Part shown: positions 17,502 to 24,959 of the stretch, in pieces
Numbering within the stretch: the stretch's first letter is position 1
Layout of the letters: each line of letters starts with the position of its first letter
Assembly (NCBI GenBank): GCA_900547035.1
Contig: URFM01000025.1
Coordinates: 1 to 45,618 of the forward strand
Length of the DNA stretch: 45,618 nucleotides
Reading direction: 5' to 3'
DNA from: an uncultured Clostridium sp.
GTDB taxonomy: Bacteria; Bacillota; Clostridia; Lachnospirales; Lachnospiraceae
Made by a program: the position numbers and the translations under genes
Notes under the pieces: generated by a model
What the model saw: the letters and a program-made list of their open reading frames with translations, nothing else
What the model was told of the DNA's origin: nothing
Databases searched by the model: none

Positions 17502-18824
17502 TCACAGCCGCCAATAACGATAACCTACCTGGTCAACTGTTTTTTTATCAAACAGGCTCTTTACGTCAATGAGCACCTTGTTGTGCACATCCGCGCTGCC
17601 AAAAAGTTTGCCGATGCCTTCCATTCCCATTGCTTTGAATTCATTGTGCGCAACAGCCATGATGACACAATCTGCATCATGCACATCGTCAAAATTGACC
17701 AGTTTTACTCCATATTCGCGCTCTGCATCTTCCGCACTTGCCACAGGGTCAATAACAAGCGGCTCAATACCATATTCCTGCAACTTTTTAAGAACATCGT
17801 TTACCTTGGAATTTCTTGTGTCGGGGCAATTCTCCTTGAATGTGATTCCCAAAACAACAACCTTGCTGTTGCGAGGCGCTTTGCCGGCAAGTACAAGCTG
17901 CTTAATCGTTGCATCGGCAACAAAGGCACCCATGCCGTCATTGACAATACGACCGTTCAGAATAATCTGGCTATGATAGCCAAGCTTTTCGGCTTCATAG
18001 GTAAAATAGTAGGGATCAACACCAATACAATGACCGCCGACCAAGCCGGGACGAAAACCAAGTGCATTCCATTTCGTATTCATGCCGTCAACCACTTCAG
18101 CAGTATCAATTCCCATACGGTCGAAAACCATTGCCAATTCATTCATAAACGCAATGTTAATGTCTCTCTGACTGTTTTCCACCACTTTAACGGCTTCTGC
18201 AGTTTTGATACTGCTGACCTTATGTGTTCCAGCCTTAATGACAATATTATAAACATCGGAAATGATATCGCAAGTCTCTTCATCCATACCGGAAACGATC
18301 TTTTTGATAGTTTCCAAACGATGTACCTTATCACCGGGATTGATTCGTTCCGGAGAATATCCGATTTTGAAATCAACTCCACACTTTAAACCGGACTCTT
18401 TTTCCAGAATCGGAACACATACATCTTCTGTCACACCGGGATATACTGTAGATTCGTATACCACAACGGAGCCTTTGGTCAGATTGCGTCCCACAATCGT
18501 TGATGCACCTTCTACCGGAACCAAGTCAGGAGTATGGTCAACATTGACAGGCGTCGGTACAGCTACGATATGGAATTTTGCTTCTTTCAGCTTAGCCTCA
18601 TCGCATGTGAACTCCACTGTCGATGCTTTGATTGCCTCGTCCCCCACTTCGTGTGTAGGATCGATGCCGGATTTATACAATTCGATTTTTTTGCTGTTCA
18701 AGTCAAACCCGATCACCTTAATGTTGTGCTCGGCAAAGGCGACAGCAAGGGGCATTCCGACATAGCCTAAACCGATCAATGAAAGCTTCTCTTTTCCCGA
18801 AATTAAATTTTCATACAAAGACAT
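17502..18824 (-). CDS. UDP-N-acetylhexosamine 6-dehydrogenase, TviB/WbpO type
   Basis: This is a second UDP-sugar dehydrogenase (440 residues), which makes a uronic acid from UDP-GlcNAc or UDP-GalNAc by two NAD-dependent oxidations. It shows SLIGLGYVGMPLAVAFAE, VAVPTPVNVDHTPDL, ESTVYPGVTEDVC, GYSPERINPGDK and FRPGLVGGHCIGVDPYYFT with the catalytic Cys. The SPERINPGD and GHCIGVDPYY wording is that of the TviB/WbpO branch, separating it from the WecC-type enzyme at 8.4-9.6 kb. I use the ATG at 18824, preceded by AAGGAAGG with 8-base spacing; an in-frame TTG 27 bases upstream lacks a site. Which of the two HexNAc sugars it uses cannot be decided. Confidence 0.9.
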   Translation of the reverse strand: MSLYENLISGKEKLSLIGLGYVGMPLAVAFAEHNIKVIGFDLNSKKIELYKSGIDPTHEVGDEAIKASTVEFTCDEAKLKEAKFHIVAVPTPVNVDHTPDLVPVEGASTIVGRNLTKGSVVVYESTVYPGVTEDVCVPILEKESGLKCGVDFKIGYSPERINPGDKVHRLETIKKIVSGMDEETCDIISDVYNIVIKAGTHKVSSIKTAEAVKVVENSQRDINIAFMNELAMVFDRMGIDTAEVVDGMNTKWNALGFRPGLVGGHCIGVDPYYFTYEAEKLGYHSQIILNGRIVNDGMGAFVADATIKQLVLAGKAPRNSKVVVLGITFKENCPDTRNSKVNDVLKKLQEYGIEPLVIDPVASAEDAEREYGVKLVNFDDVHDADCVIMAVAHNEFKAMGMEGIGKLFGSADVHNKVLIDVKSLFDKKTVDQVGYRYWRL

Positions 18825-18879
18825 TGTTTTTACCTTCCTTTTATTTTGCAATACTGTTTATCGTCAAGCGCTGCTCTTA

Positions 18880-20085
18880 TTAGAAATGGTTTACTATAGT
18901 GTTGTAGCTCTCGCTAACAGAATACTTTTCATTCAATACCCGATATGCATTATCTCCTAAGGCTTTAAGGTCTGCTGAACATATGCAATCTACTATTTTC
19001 GTAAATTCCTGAATAGAATTACTCTCACACCACCAACCAAAGCCACCTTCAGTAATCACCTTTCCAATATCTGTATTAGGATCAGTACATGCCAATACCG
19101 GGATTTTTGCTTGCATATATGCCAAAAGTCGTGATGGAAAATTAGGAATTGTGAATCTATAATCCAGAAAAATCATTCCAACATCACATGCAGCTACCAT
19201 GGTGTCATAGTCATCCTTTGGAAGTCTTTTCATCAATTTTACATTCATCGGCTTTTCAGCTTTCATATAACTCTCGAGTTTTCCGAACTCAGTACCGTCA
19301 CCGACAATCAAAAAATACACATCATCCCTATTATATTGGCTTTTTAAGCACTCTATCAAAAAATCAATTCCTTGAGGTTTTCCAAGATTTCCTCCATAAA
19401 TTAATATCTTTTTGTTAGTCGGAATATCATATTTTTTTCTAATGTTCTCACGTGTTTTTGCATCAACACTCATATCAACAACATCGACACTGTTTGGACA
19501 TACTTCAACAATATTTTCATCCAATTCGGAATTATGCTTAAGCACATATTCAACGTTAGCTTGACTCATACATCCAATATGATCAGATATTCTGTATATC
19601 TTAGACTCTTTATTTCTAAAATATTTATATATAGCAGATTTAAGTCCTGTTTGAGTAAACATACCAAGATCCACTGCATTTTGCGGAAAAATGTCCTTTA
19701 AAAGCAAATATGTTTTAGCGTCATCCCTTTTCTTCACATATTCAATACAATCAACTAAAGTAATAGGAGGAGTTGAGTACATGATCAAATCAAACTGTAC
19801 ATCAGGGAAAAATTTTTTTATAGCTAACTTATATTGAATACTTACAAGAAGAGTTGATACACCTTTCTCAATTAAATTTGTTTTTGTAATGTTCCCAATC
19901 TTTACTTTAACAAGTTTTGCTCCATCTTCCTCTACAAATTCGGTGGCTAAATTATTTCGCTTCTCTCTGGAGCAGATCACATAAACGTTATGATTATTTT
20001 TGATAAACTCTCTCATTAAATCCGGATATATTTCTCTATGTTTTATACTCGGTATGTCTCCTATCGAAAGAAATAGAATATTCAT
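18880..20085 (-). CDS. GT4-like glycosyltransferase, WbuB-like
   Basis: This is a GT-B enzyme of 401 residues. Its N-terminal half has YSTPPITLVDCIEYVKK and the block LLLKDIFPQNAVDLGM, which I associate with WbuB-type transferases (several act on L-FucNAc in O-antigens). The C-terminal half has ILIYGGNLGKPQGIDFLIE, FLIVGDGTEFGKLE and the donor site NFPSRLLAYMQAKIPVLAC. L-FucNAc transfer fits the CapEFG genes in the cluster but is inference. I take the ATG at 20085, 7 bases after GAGGGG; a GTG lies just before it. The gene is visibly richer in A and T and in AAA/ATA codons than its neighbours, suggesting a separate origin. Confidence 0.88.
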   Translation of the reverse strand: MNILFLSIGDIPSIKHREIYPDLMREFIKNNHNVYVICSREKRNNLATEFVEEDGAKLVKVKIGNITKTNLIEKGVSTLLVSIQYKLAIKKFFPDVQFDLIMYSTPPITLVDCIEYVKKRDDAKTYLLLKDIFPQNAVDLGMFTQTGLKSAIYKYFRNKESKIYRISDHIGCMSQANVEYVLKHNSELDENIVEVCPNSVDVVDMSVDAKTRENIRKKYDIPTNKKILIYGGNLGKPQGIDFLIECLKSQYNRDDVYFLIVGDGTEFGKLESYMKAEKPMNVKLMKRLPKDDYDTMVAACDVGMIFLDYRFTIPNFPSRLLAYMQAKIPVLACTDPNTDIGKVITEGGFGWWCESNSIQEFTKIVDCICSADLKALGDNAYRVLNEKYSVSESYNTIVNHF

Positions 20086-20088
20086 CAC

Positions 20089-21051
20089 TTATCCCCTCTT
20101 AAACATGACCTCATTATACTTCATCATATATATGTCATCGTTATACTCTCCAATGGAACACTCATTCACCTTTCCATCAAGATTATTAATGATAAGCTTC
20201 ATATGATCTGCGCCGCTCTCAAATGCATGAGGATACCCACCGCCAAAGCGGGGATTGACCTCAGAAATGTAATACTCGTCATTCACGTCAAAAATGTCGA
20301 TGTCGATCTGACCATTGTAGCCTGCATCCTTGACAAACCGTTCAATCAGAGCGAACAACTTTTCATCCTTAAAAGAAACTGCCTTATCTGTCTCACCGGC
20401 ACGCATTTTCAACTTTTTCTTTGTGAAGATGGATACCACTTCGTGAGACACCATATCAATATACACATCCGCACCGATTTCCTGTCCATCCAGGAACTCC
20501 TGAATCATCAGGCCATCCTCATGGGCAAACAACAATTCAACCGTCTCCCGGTCATAAACCTTGGAGATAGAGATGCTGGCACTGCCTCTTGCCGGTTTTA
20601 CAAACACAGGATAGGTAATCACCCCAGCGTCAACATCCGCAAAGAAAGCTTCCTTATCCATATAGGATTTGGCGCACCGGTATCCGTGTGTTTCCAACCA
20701 TCTATACATCTGGAACTTGTCCAAAGACATTTCACAAAGCGCATAAGACGAACCAATTACAGTCGTACCTATGGCTTCAAATTTTTCTCTATTTTCTGCC
20801 AGAAGGGAAAGCTCCGGGTCAATCAGCGAAAGCACACCCGTAATTTTTTCTTTCTTGCAAATATCCAACACCACATCCAGATACTCAGGTGCAGTCATCT
20901 TCGGAACAATATAGTGTTTATCAGCTTCATAGATAGCGGGGGCTAAATTGCTCATATCTGTCGCAATGACTTTTCCGGTTCCATTCAATGTTTTTACAAA
21001 ATACTGGACAATTTTATTCCGAGTTCCCGCACTCAGTATCAAAATGTTCAT
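20089..21051 (-). CDS. ATP-grasp ligase, carbamoyl-phosphate-synthase/PylC-like
   Basis: This 320-residue protein has the fold order of CarB-like ATP-grasp enzymes. A Rossmann-like N-terminus (MNILILSAGTRNKIVQYF) is followed by VLSLIDPELSLLAENREKF and a linker, the ATP-grasp core YPVFVKPARGSASISISKV (about residues 150-168), LMIQEFLDGQEIGADVYID, and the Mg-binding end GQIDIDIF...YISEVNPRFGGGYP. Such stand-alone enzymes are common in capsule clusters and are thought to couple a carboxylate to an amine, but I know of no substrate for this one. It sits between the phosphoglycosyl transferase and the WbuB-like gene. Together with the TupA-like protein it makes two unrelated ATP-grasp ligases in one cluster. 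Confidence 0.85.
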   Translation of the reverse strand: MNILILSAGTRNKIVQYFVKTLNGTGKVIATDMSNLAPAIYEADKHYIVPKMTAPEYLDVVLDICKKEKITGVLSLIDPELSLLAENREKFEAIGTTVIGSSYALCEMSLDKFQMYRWLETHGYRCAKSYMDKEAFFADVDAGVITYPVFVKPARGSASISISKVYDRETVELLFAHEDGLMIQEFLDGQEIGADVYIDMVSHEVVSIFTKKKLKMRAGETDKAVSFKDEKLFALIERFVKDAGYNGQIDIDIFDVNDEYYISEVNPRFGGGYPHAFESGADHMKLIINNLDGKVNECSIGEYNDDIYMMKYNEVMFKRG

Positions 21052-21062
21052 AAATATCTCCC

Positions 21063-21716
21063 TTACTTTACTTGCATTTTTAAGCGTCTTTCCTCAGCGA
21101 AATTAGGTTCGACTTTATTGGTATCTACGGCAATGTCCTCTTTCTTTACGAACTTTAGAGCCGTTTGAAGAATAATGCGCAAATCGCCAATAAATGTTAT
21201 TTTCTTTACATATTGAACGTCAAATGCGAGCCGATGATCCCAATCAATAAAGTTTCTACCATTTACCTGAGCTAAACCACTAAGCCCTGGTCTGACATCA
21301 TGGCGGTGTCGTTCTTCTTCGCTGTAATAGGGCAAGTATTGTATCGTCAGCGGGCGGGGTCCCACCAGGCTCATCTCGCCCTTCAAAATATTAAATACTT
21401 CAGGCAATTCATCCAGACTGGTTGCCCTCAATGCTCTTCCAAATTTTGTCAGGCGAACCTCATCCGGCAAAAGATTTCCGTTTTCGTCTCGTGCATCCGT
21501 CATCGTACGGAATTTATATAGTTTAAATATCTCCTCGTTTTTCCCCGGACGTTCCTGCTTAAACAACACCGGGCTACCCAATTTTATTCTGACTAAAACC
21601 GCTACGATAATATAAAGCCACCAGAATACAAGCAACGCCGCAAGACCACAAAACACATCAAGCACTCGCTTGAAATATTTCTCATATGGCCCGTATGGTT
21701 TATGCTGATTGTTCAT
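21063..21716 (-). CDS. Small phosphoglycosyl transferase, PglC/WcfS-like (initiating enzyme)
   Basis: This monotopic phosphoglycosyl transferase of 217 residues transfers the first sugar phosphate to undecaprenyl phosphate. After a short cytoplasmic N-terminus it has a single re-entrant hydrophobic helix (about residues 20-42, VFCGLAALLVFWWLYIIVAV), then SPVLFKQERPGKNEEIFKLYKFRTM, SLDELPEVFNILKGEMSLVGPRPL with the Asp-Glu catalytic dyad, and RPGLSGLAQVNGRN. It has only the catalytic unit, without the extra membrane helices of WbaP/WcaJ. That size, next to a PglE-like aminotransferase gene (14-base gap), matches PglC or WcfS systems that start with an amino-deoxy sugar. Good ribosome site (AGAGGG). 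Confidence 0.92.
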   Translation of the reverse strand: MNNQHKPYGPYEKYFKRVLDVFCGLAALLVFWWLYIIVAVLVRIKLGSPVLFKQERPGKNEEIFKLYKFRTMTDARDENGNLLPDEVRLTKFGRALRATSLDELPEVFNILKGEMSLVGPRPLTIQYLPYYSEEERHRHDVRPGLSGLAQVNGRNFIDWDHRLAFDVQYVKKITFIGDLRIILQTALKFVKKEDIAVDTNKVEPNFAEERRLKMQVK

Positions 21717-21730
21717 ATTCTTTCCCTCTT

Positions 21731-23014
21731 TTACTCAAAACAACTTTTAATAATTTCAATAATCTGCTCCTGCTGCTGCACCGTCATCTTGTTATCACTC
21801 GGCAGACACAAACCTCTTTCAAAGACGTCCATACCAACATCCAGGCAACCGCCGTCAATGTAAGCGTTGGTTCTGGCCCTGCCATTGCCATCACGAACCA
21901 AAAACGGATTCATTCGATAAATCGGCTGCATGTGCATAGGCTTCCAGATCGGACGACCTTCCGCATTGATGCTGGCGATAGCTTCCAGAATCTCGGTAGG
22001 ACAACTCTTGCCATGTTCTCCAACATAGAGGGCTTCCTGTTCCCCTCTGACCTGCTTGCACATAGCGTCTTTGTCAATGATCATGCAGCTCAGCCAGAAG
22101 TTCGGCTCACTGTTCTTCTCATCATAAGGATTCATCTGCACCGGAAGGTCTTTCAAGCCTTCCTTGTAACGCATATAGATTGCCTTTTTCTGGGCAATGT
22201 GCTCCTCCAAATGGGGAATCTGATTCCGGACAACACCAGCAAGCACATTGCTCATGCGGTAGTTGTAGCCAAGCTCTTCATGCTGATACCATGCTGCTCG
22301 TTCTCTGGACTGTGTTGACCACTTGCGAACCTTATCTGCCGCTTCCTTACTGTCAGTCAGCAGCATACCGCCGGACGAACCGGTGATGATTTTGTTTCCA
22401 TTAAAGGAAATTGCATTGTATGTACCGAACACACCAGTCTGAACACCCTTATAGGATGCACCCAGGGATTCTGCAGCGTCCTCGATGATCACCGCACCGT
22501 GTCGGTTGCAAATCTCCCGGATTTCGTCGATCTTTCCAGGTGTGCCGTAGAGGTGCGCCACAACGACTACTTTGATTTCAGGATACAACTCAAAGGCTTT
22601 TTCCAACGCAACCGGGTCCATATTCCAAGTATCGTACTCGGTGTCGATGAACACGGGGATGCCACCCTCATAAACAATAGGGTTCACCGTGGCATCGAAA
22701 GTCATATCGCTCGCCGCAACAAAGCGGTTTGCGAGCGCACCTGTTCCGGGAGCCGGTTTACCATACACCTTTTCACCTGCCAGCTTCATAGCCAGATGCA
22801 GGGCGGCAGTACCAGCAGAAAGCGCAACGGCATACTTGCAACCCACTTTCTCGCAGATCTGCTTCTCCACCTCGTTGATGTTCGCTCCCACAGTAGACAT
22901 CCAGTTGGTTTCATAAGCTTCCATCACATAACGCATGGAATCCGGATACATGGTAGGTGAGGACAGCCAGACCTTATTCTCAAATTTCTCATAATTGTTA
23001 TCAGGATTAAACAT
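21731..23014 (-). CDS. PLP-dependent DegT/DnrJ/EryC1-type sugar aminotransferase, PglE/WcfR-like
   Basis: This aminotransferase of 427 residues converts a 4-keto-6-deoxy UDP-HexNAc to the 4-amino sugar. Landmarks in order: KVWLSSPTMYPDSMRYV at the N-terminus, EKVGCKYAVALSAGTAALHLAMKLAG (phosphate-binding turn), SDMTFDATVNPIVYEGG, VVVVAHLYGTPGKIDEI, IIEDAAESLGASYKG (Asp that holds the PLP pyridine), and NAISFNGNKIITGSSGGML, where the Lys after NGN should form the internal aldimine. It is full length and preceded by GAGGGG. The keto substrate should come from the PglF-like dehydratase at 25-27 kb. No PglD-type N-acetyltransferase is visible, so the amine may stay free. Two truncated relatives lie just upstream. 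Confidence 0.92.
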   Translation of the reverse strand: MFNPDNNYEKFENKVWLSSPTMYPDSMRYVMEAYETNWMSTVGANINEVEKQICEKVGCKYAVALSAGTAALHLAMKLAGEKVYGKPAPGTGALANRFVAASDMTFDATVNPIVYEGGIPVFIDTEYDTWNMDPVALEKAFELYPEIKVVVVAHLYGTPGKIDEIREICNRHGAVIIEDAAESLGASYKGVQTGVFGTYNAISFNGNKIITGSSGGMLLTDSKEAADKVRKWSTQSRERAAWYQHEELGYNYRMSNVLAGVVRNQIPHLEEHIAQKKAIYMRYKEGLKDLPVQMNPYDEKNSEPNFWLSCMIIDKDAMCKQVRGEQEALYVGEHGKSCPTEILEAIASINAEGRPIWKPMHMQPIYRMNPFLVRDGNGRARTNAYIDGGCLDVGMDVFERGLCLPSDNKMTVQQQEQIIEIIKSCFE

Positions 23015-23342
23015 CTCTCGTTCCCCTCTTCACTGCGCCTATACATCTGCGCACGTCTGTCTTTTCTATATTTATATTGAAACAATCTGTCCGAAAACAG
23101 ACTTTGATTATCTTATGAACGACAAATAGCCCACCGCCAGATATGGCGTGTGAGCTAAGTCAATTCCTCCTTATTAGATTTTCTACTCTGGATTGTGGTT
23201 CAATTCATGAGTATCCAAGAAGCCATCTTCACCTCTCGGATTCTCTGACCTACTCCAGTTTCCGCAGAAAATTTCAAACAACGGGGACTGACTTAGAGCC
23301 GAAAACCCTTGTAAATTCAAGGCTTTTTCTTGGTTGTCCCTA
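23015..23342 (-). other. Non-coding spacer, possible mobile-element remnant
   Basis: This 328-base stretch holds no credible gene. Next to the remnant's stop it contains CAACGGGGACTG (23278-23289) and an imperfect hairpin at 23302-23328 (AAAA-C-CCTTG with CAAGG-C-TTTT), sequence of a kind I associate with the ends of small insertion elements. I could find no clear inverted terminal repeats, so an element is only a suspicion. The ribosome-binding site of the intact aminotransferase gene lies at its left end. A small dyad GCCAGATATGGC occurs at about 23131-23142. Confidence 0.35.
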
Positions 23343-23651
23343 TTATACAGCTATCACCCGATGCCCGGCCAAGGCACCTTTTCCCAAATCTGTCTGACCA
23401 TACAACCTCTCGCCTGCCAGCTTCATAGCAAGATGAAGAGAAGCGGTTCCGGAAGATAATGCTACGGCGTATTTGCAGCCGACTTTCTCCGCCGCCATGT
23501 GTTCTACTTCATTTATATTTGCCCCTACTGTGAACATCCAATTGGTTTCAAAAGCCTCGGTCATATACTTCAACTCTTCCCCATGCATTGTGGGAGAAGA
23601 AAGCCAGACTTTTGAATCAAATGGTTTCATGTTGTCATCCTTGATAAACAT
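23343..23651 (-). pseudogene. Truncated PglE-like aminotransferase, N-terminal ~100 residues only
   Basis: The 102 codons align with the start of the intact aminotransferase: KVWLSSPTMHGEELKYM, TVGANINEVEHMAAEKVG, KYAVALSSGTASLHLAMKLAGERLYG, then GALAGHRVIAV followed by stop codons. The protein breaks off where the family continues with SDMTFDATVNP. The PLP-binding lysine and most of the active site are missing, so it cannot be functional. It still has a good ribosome site (AAAGGAG) in front of its ATG. The sequence is related to, but clearly different from, both other copies. Possible mobile-element sequence follows the break. Confidence 0.88.
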
Positions 23652-24222
23652 AGCCTTTTGCTCCTTTGATTAATACCTATTCTTTTCTATGACATGAATG
23701 GGTGTGATTCTATCCACACCCTGTGTACATTTCTAAATTTTCATCTCTGCACTCTATCCAGAGCAGATAACTTTCGCACACAAGCTACATAACTCCCCCT
23801 GTGGACACCCATCTGTCCAGCCATTTCCCCCAGAAATGGTCTATTCGAGGCGCACATCCTACCCATCCAGAGGCAAACATCTCTTCTATACGCCCATCTA
23901 CAATATTTCTTGGCTCAACCCATCTTCGAGTCGCTCAATTCTGTAATAACTATCCAAAAGATATCCTCTAATCCGCCAATTTCAAGCGCATCTCTTGTAC
24001 AACATCAACAATTCCAACCAAAACAGGTTCTCCCTCATCCCTCTCGGAACTCGTCTCTTAGAGATGCTTCTATTATTTTCATCTAACGGTTCAACCCATC
24101 TCGTATACGCTTATACATCCTACCTCTCGGCAGAACATCTCTTTGAGACGTTCATTTTTGTAATAACCAAACAAAAATCAGCTTCAAAATCACCTGTTCA
24201 TCCACTCATTTTTGTCTATTTA
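23652..24222 (-). other. 571-base non-coding spacer between aminotransferase remnants
   Basis: I see no gene in this stretch. The plus strand is rich in C and T. Several short words recur in altered order: CAACCCATCT near 23916 and 24092; the block AGTCGCTCAATTCTGTAATAAC near 23928 resembles AGACGTTCATTTTTGTAATAAC near 24146; and CTCTTTGAGACG at 24139-24150 is the exact inverse of CGTCTCAAAGAG at 24247-24258 inside the end of the next remnant. This looks like decayed and partly duplicated recombination debris. I found no promoter or terminator I would defend. Confidence 0.4.
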
Positions 24223-24906
24223 TTACAATTCATTTCTCTGCACTTCCGTCTCAAAGAGGTTGTTCCCGTTATAGCTGATTACACTCACATCTCCAAAGGT
24301 TCCCGTCTGTACCCCCTTATAAGAGGCGCCGAAAGACTCTGCCGCATCTTCCACAATCAGCGCATGGTGCTGAGAACAAATCCTCTTAATCTCATCGATT
24401 TTGCCCGGGACTCCGTACAGGTGAGCCACTACAACCAGCCGAACCTCCGGATAAATCTCAAATGCCTTTTCAAGAGCCGCGGGGTCCATATTCCAGGTGT
24501 CATATTCCGTGTCAATGAATACCGCTTCCCCACCTTCATAGGCAACCGGGTTTACCGTAGCGTCAAAGGTCATATCGGAACAAAATACCTTTTTCCCTTC
24601 CAATGTGCCATGTCCCGCTCTTGGCTGTCCGTAGAGCTTTTCTCCGCAAAGTTTCACTGCCAGATGAAGGGCGGCAGTTCCGGAAGATAAGGCTACCGCA
24701 TACTTCCGTCCTATTTTTTCCGCCGTCTGCTTCTCCACCTCGTTGATATTTGCTCCAACCGTCGATACCCAGTTTGTGCGGATTGCCTCATCCACATATT
24801 TCTGCTCTTCTCCGTGCATGGTAGGAGAGGAGAGCCAGACCTTTGTCTCAAAGGGCTCAATTCCCGCAAACCTTAAATCTGCCCGGTAATCATTTGTCGT
24901 TCCCAT
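24223..24906 (-). pseudogene. Truncated PglE-like aminotransferase, cut just before the catalytic lysine
   Basis: About 227 codons match the first half of a PglE-like aminotransferase: KVWLSSPTMHGEEQKYV, KYAVALSSGTAALHLAVKL, SDMTFDATVNPVAYEGG, VVVAHLYGVPGKIDEI, LIVEDAAESFGASYKG and VSVISYNGN. The family continues NGNK-x-ITGSSGG, with the PLP-binding Lys; here the frame changes to unrelated residues (NLFETEVQRNEL) right after NGN and stops. It therefore lacks the catalytic lysine and the C-terminal half. The start is the ATG at 24906, 7 bases after GAGGG. It follows the PglF-like gene by 53 bases, exactly where a functional partner would be expected, so it may be the original partner of that gene. 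Confidence 0.9.
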
Positions 24907-24959
24907 TTTCATTCCCTCTTGCCTTATTGCGCTTTTCTATCCTAAATAAAACTTTTCCA

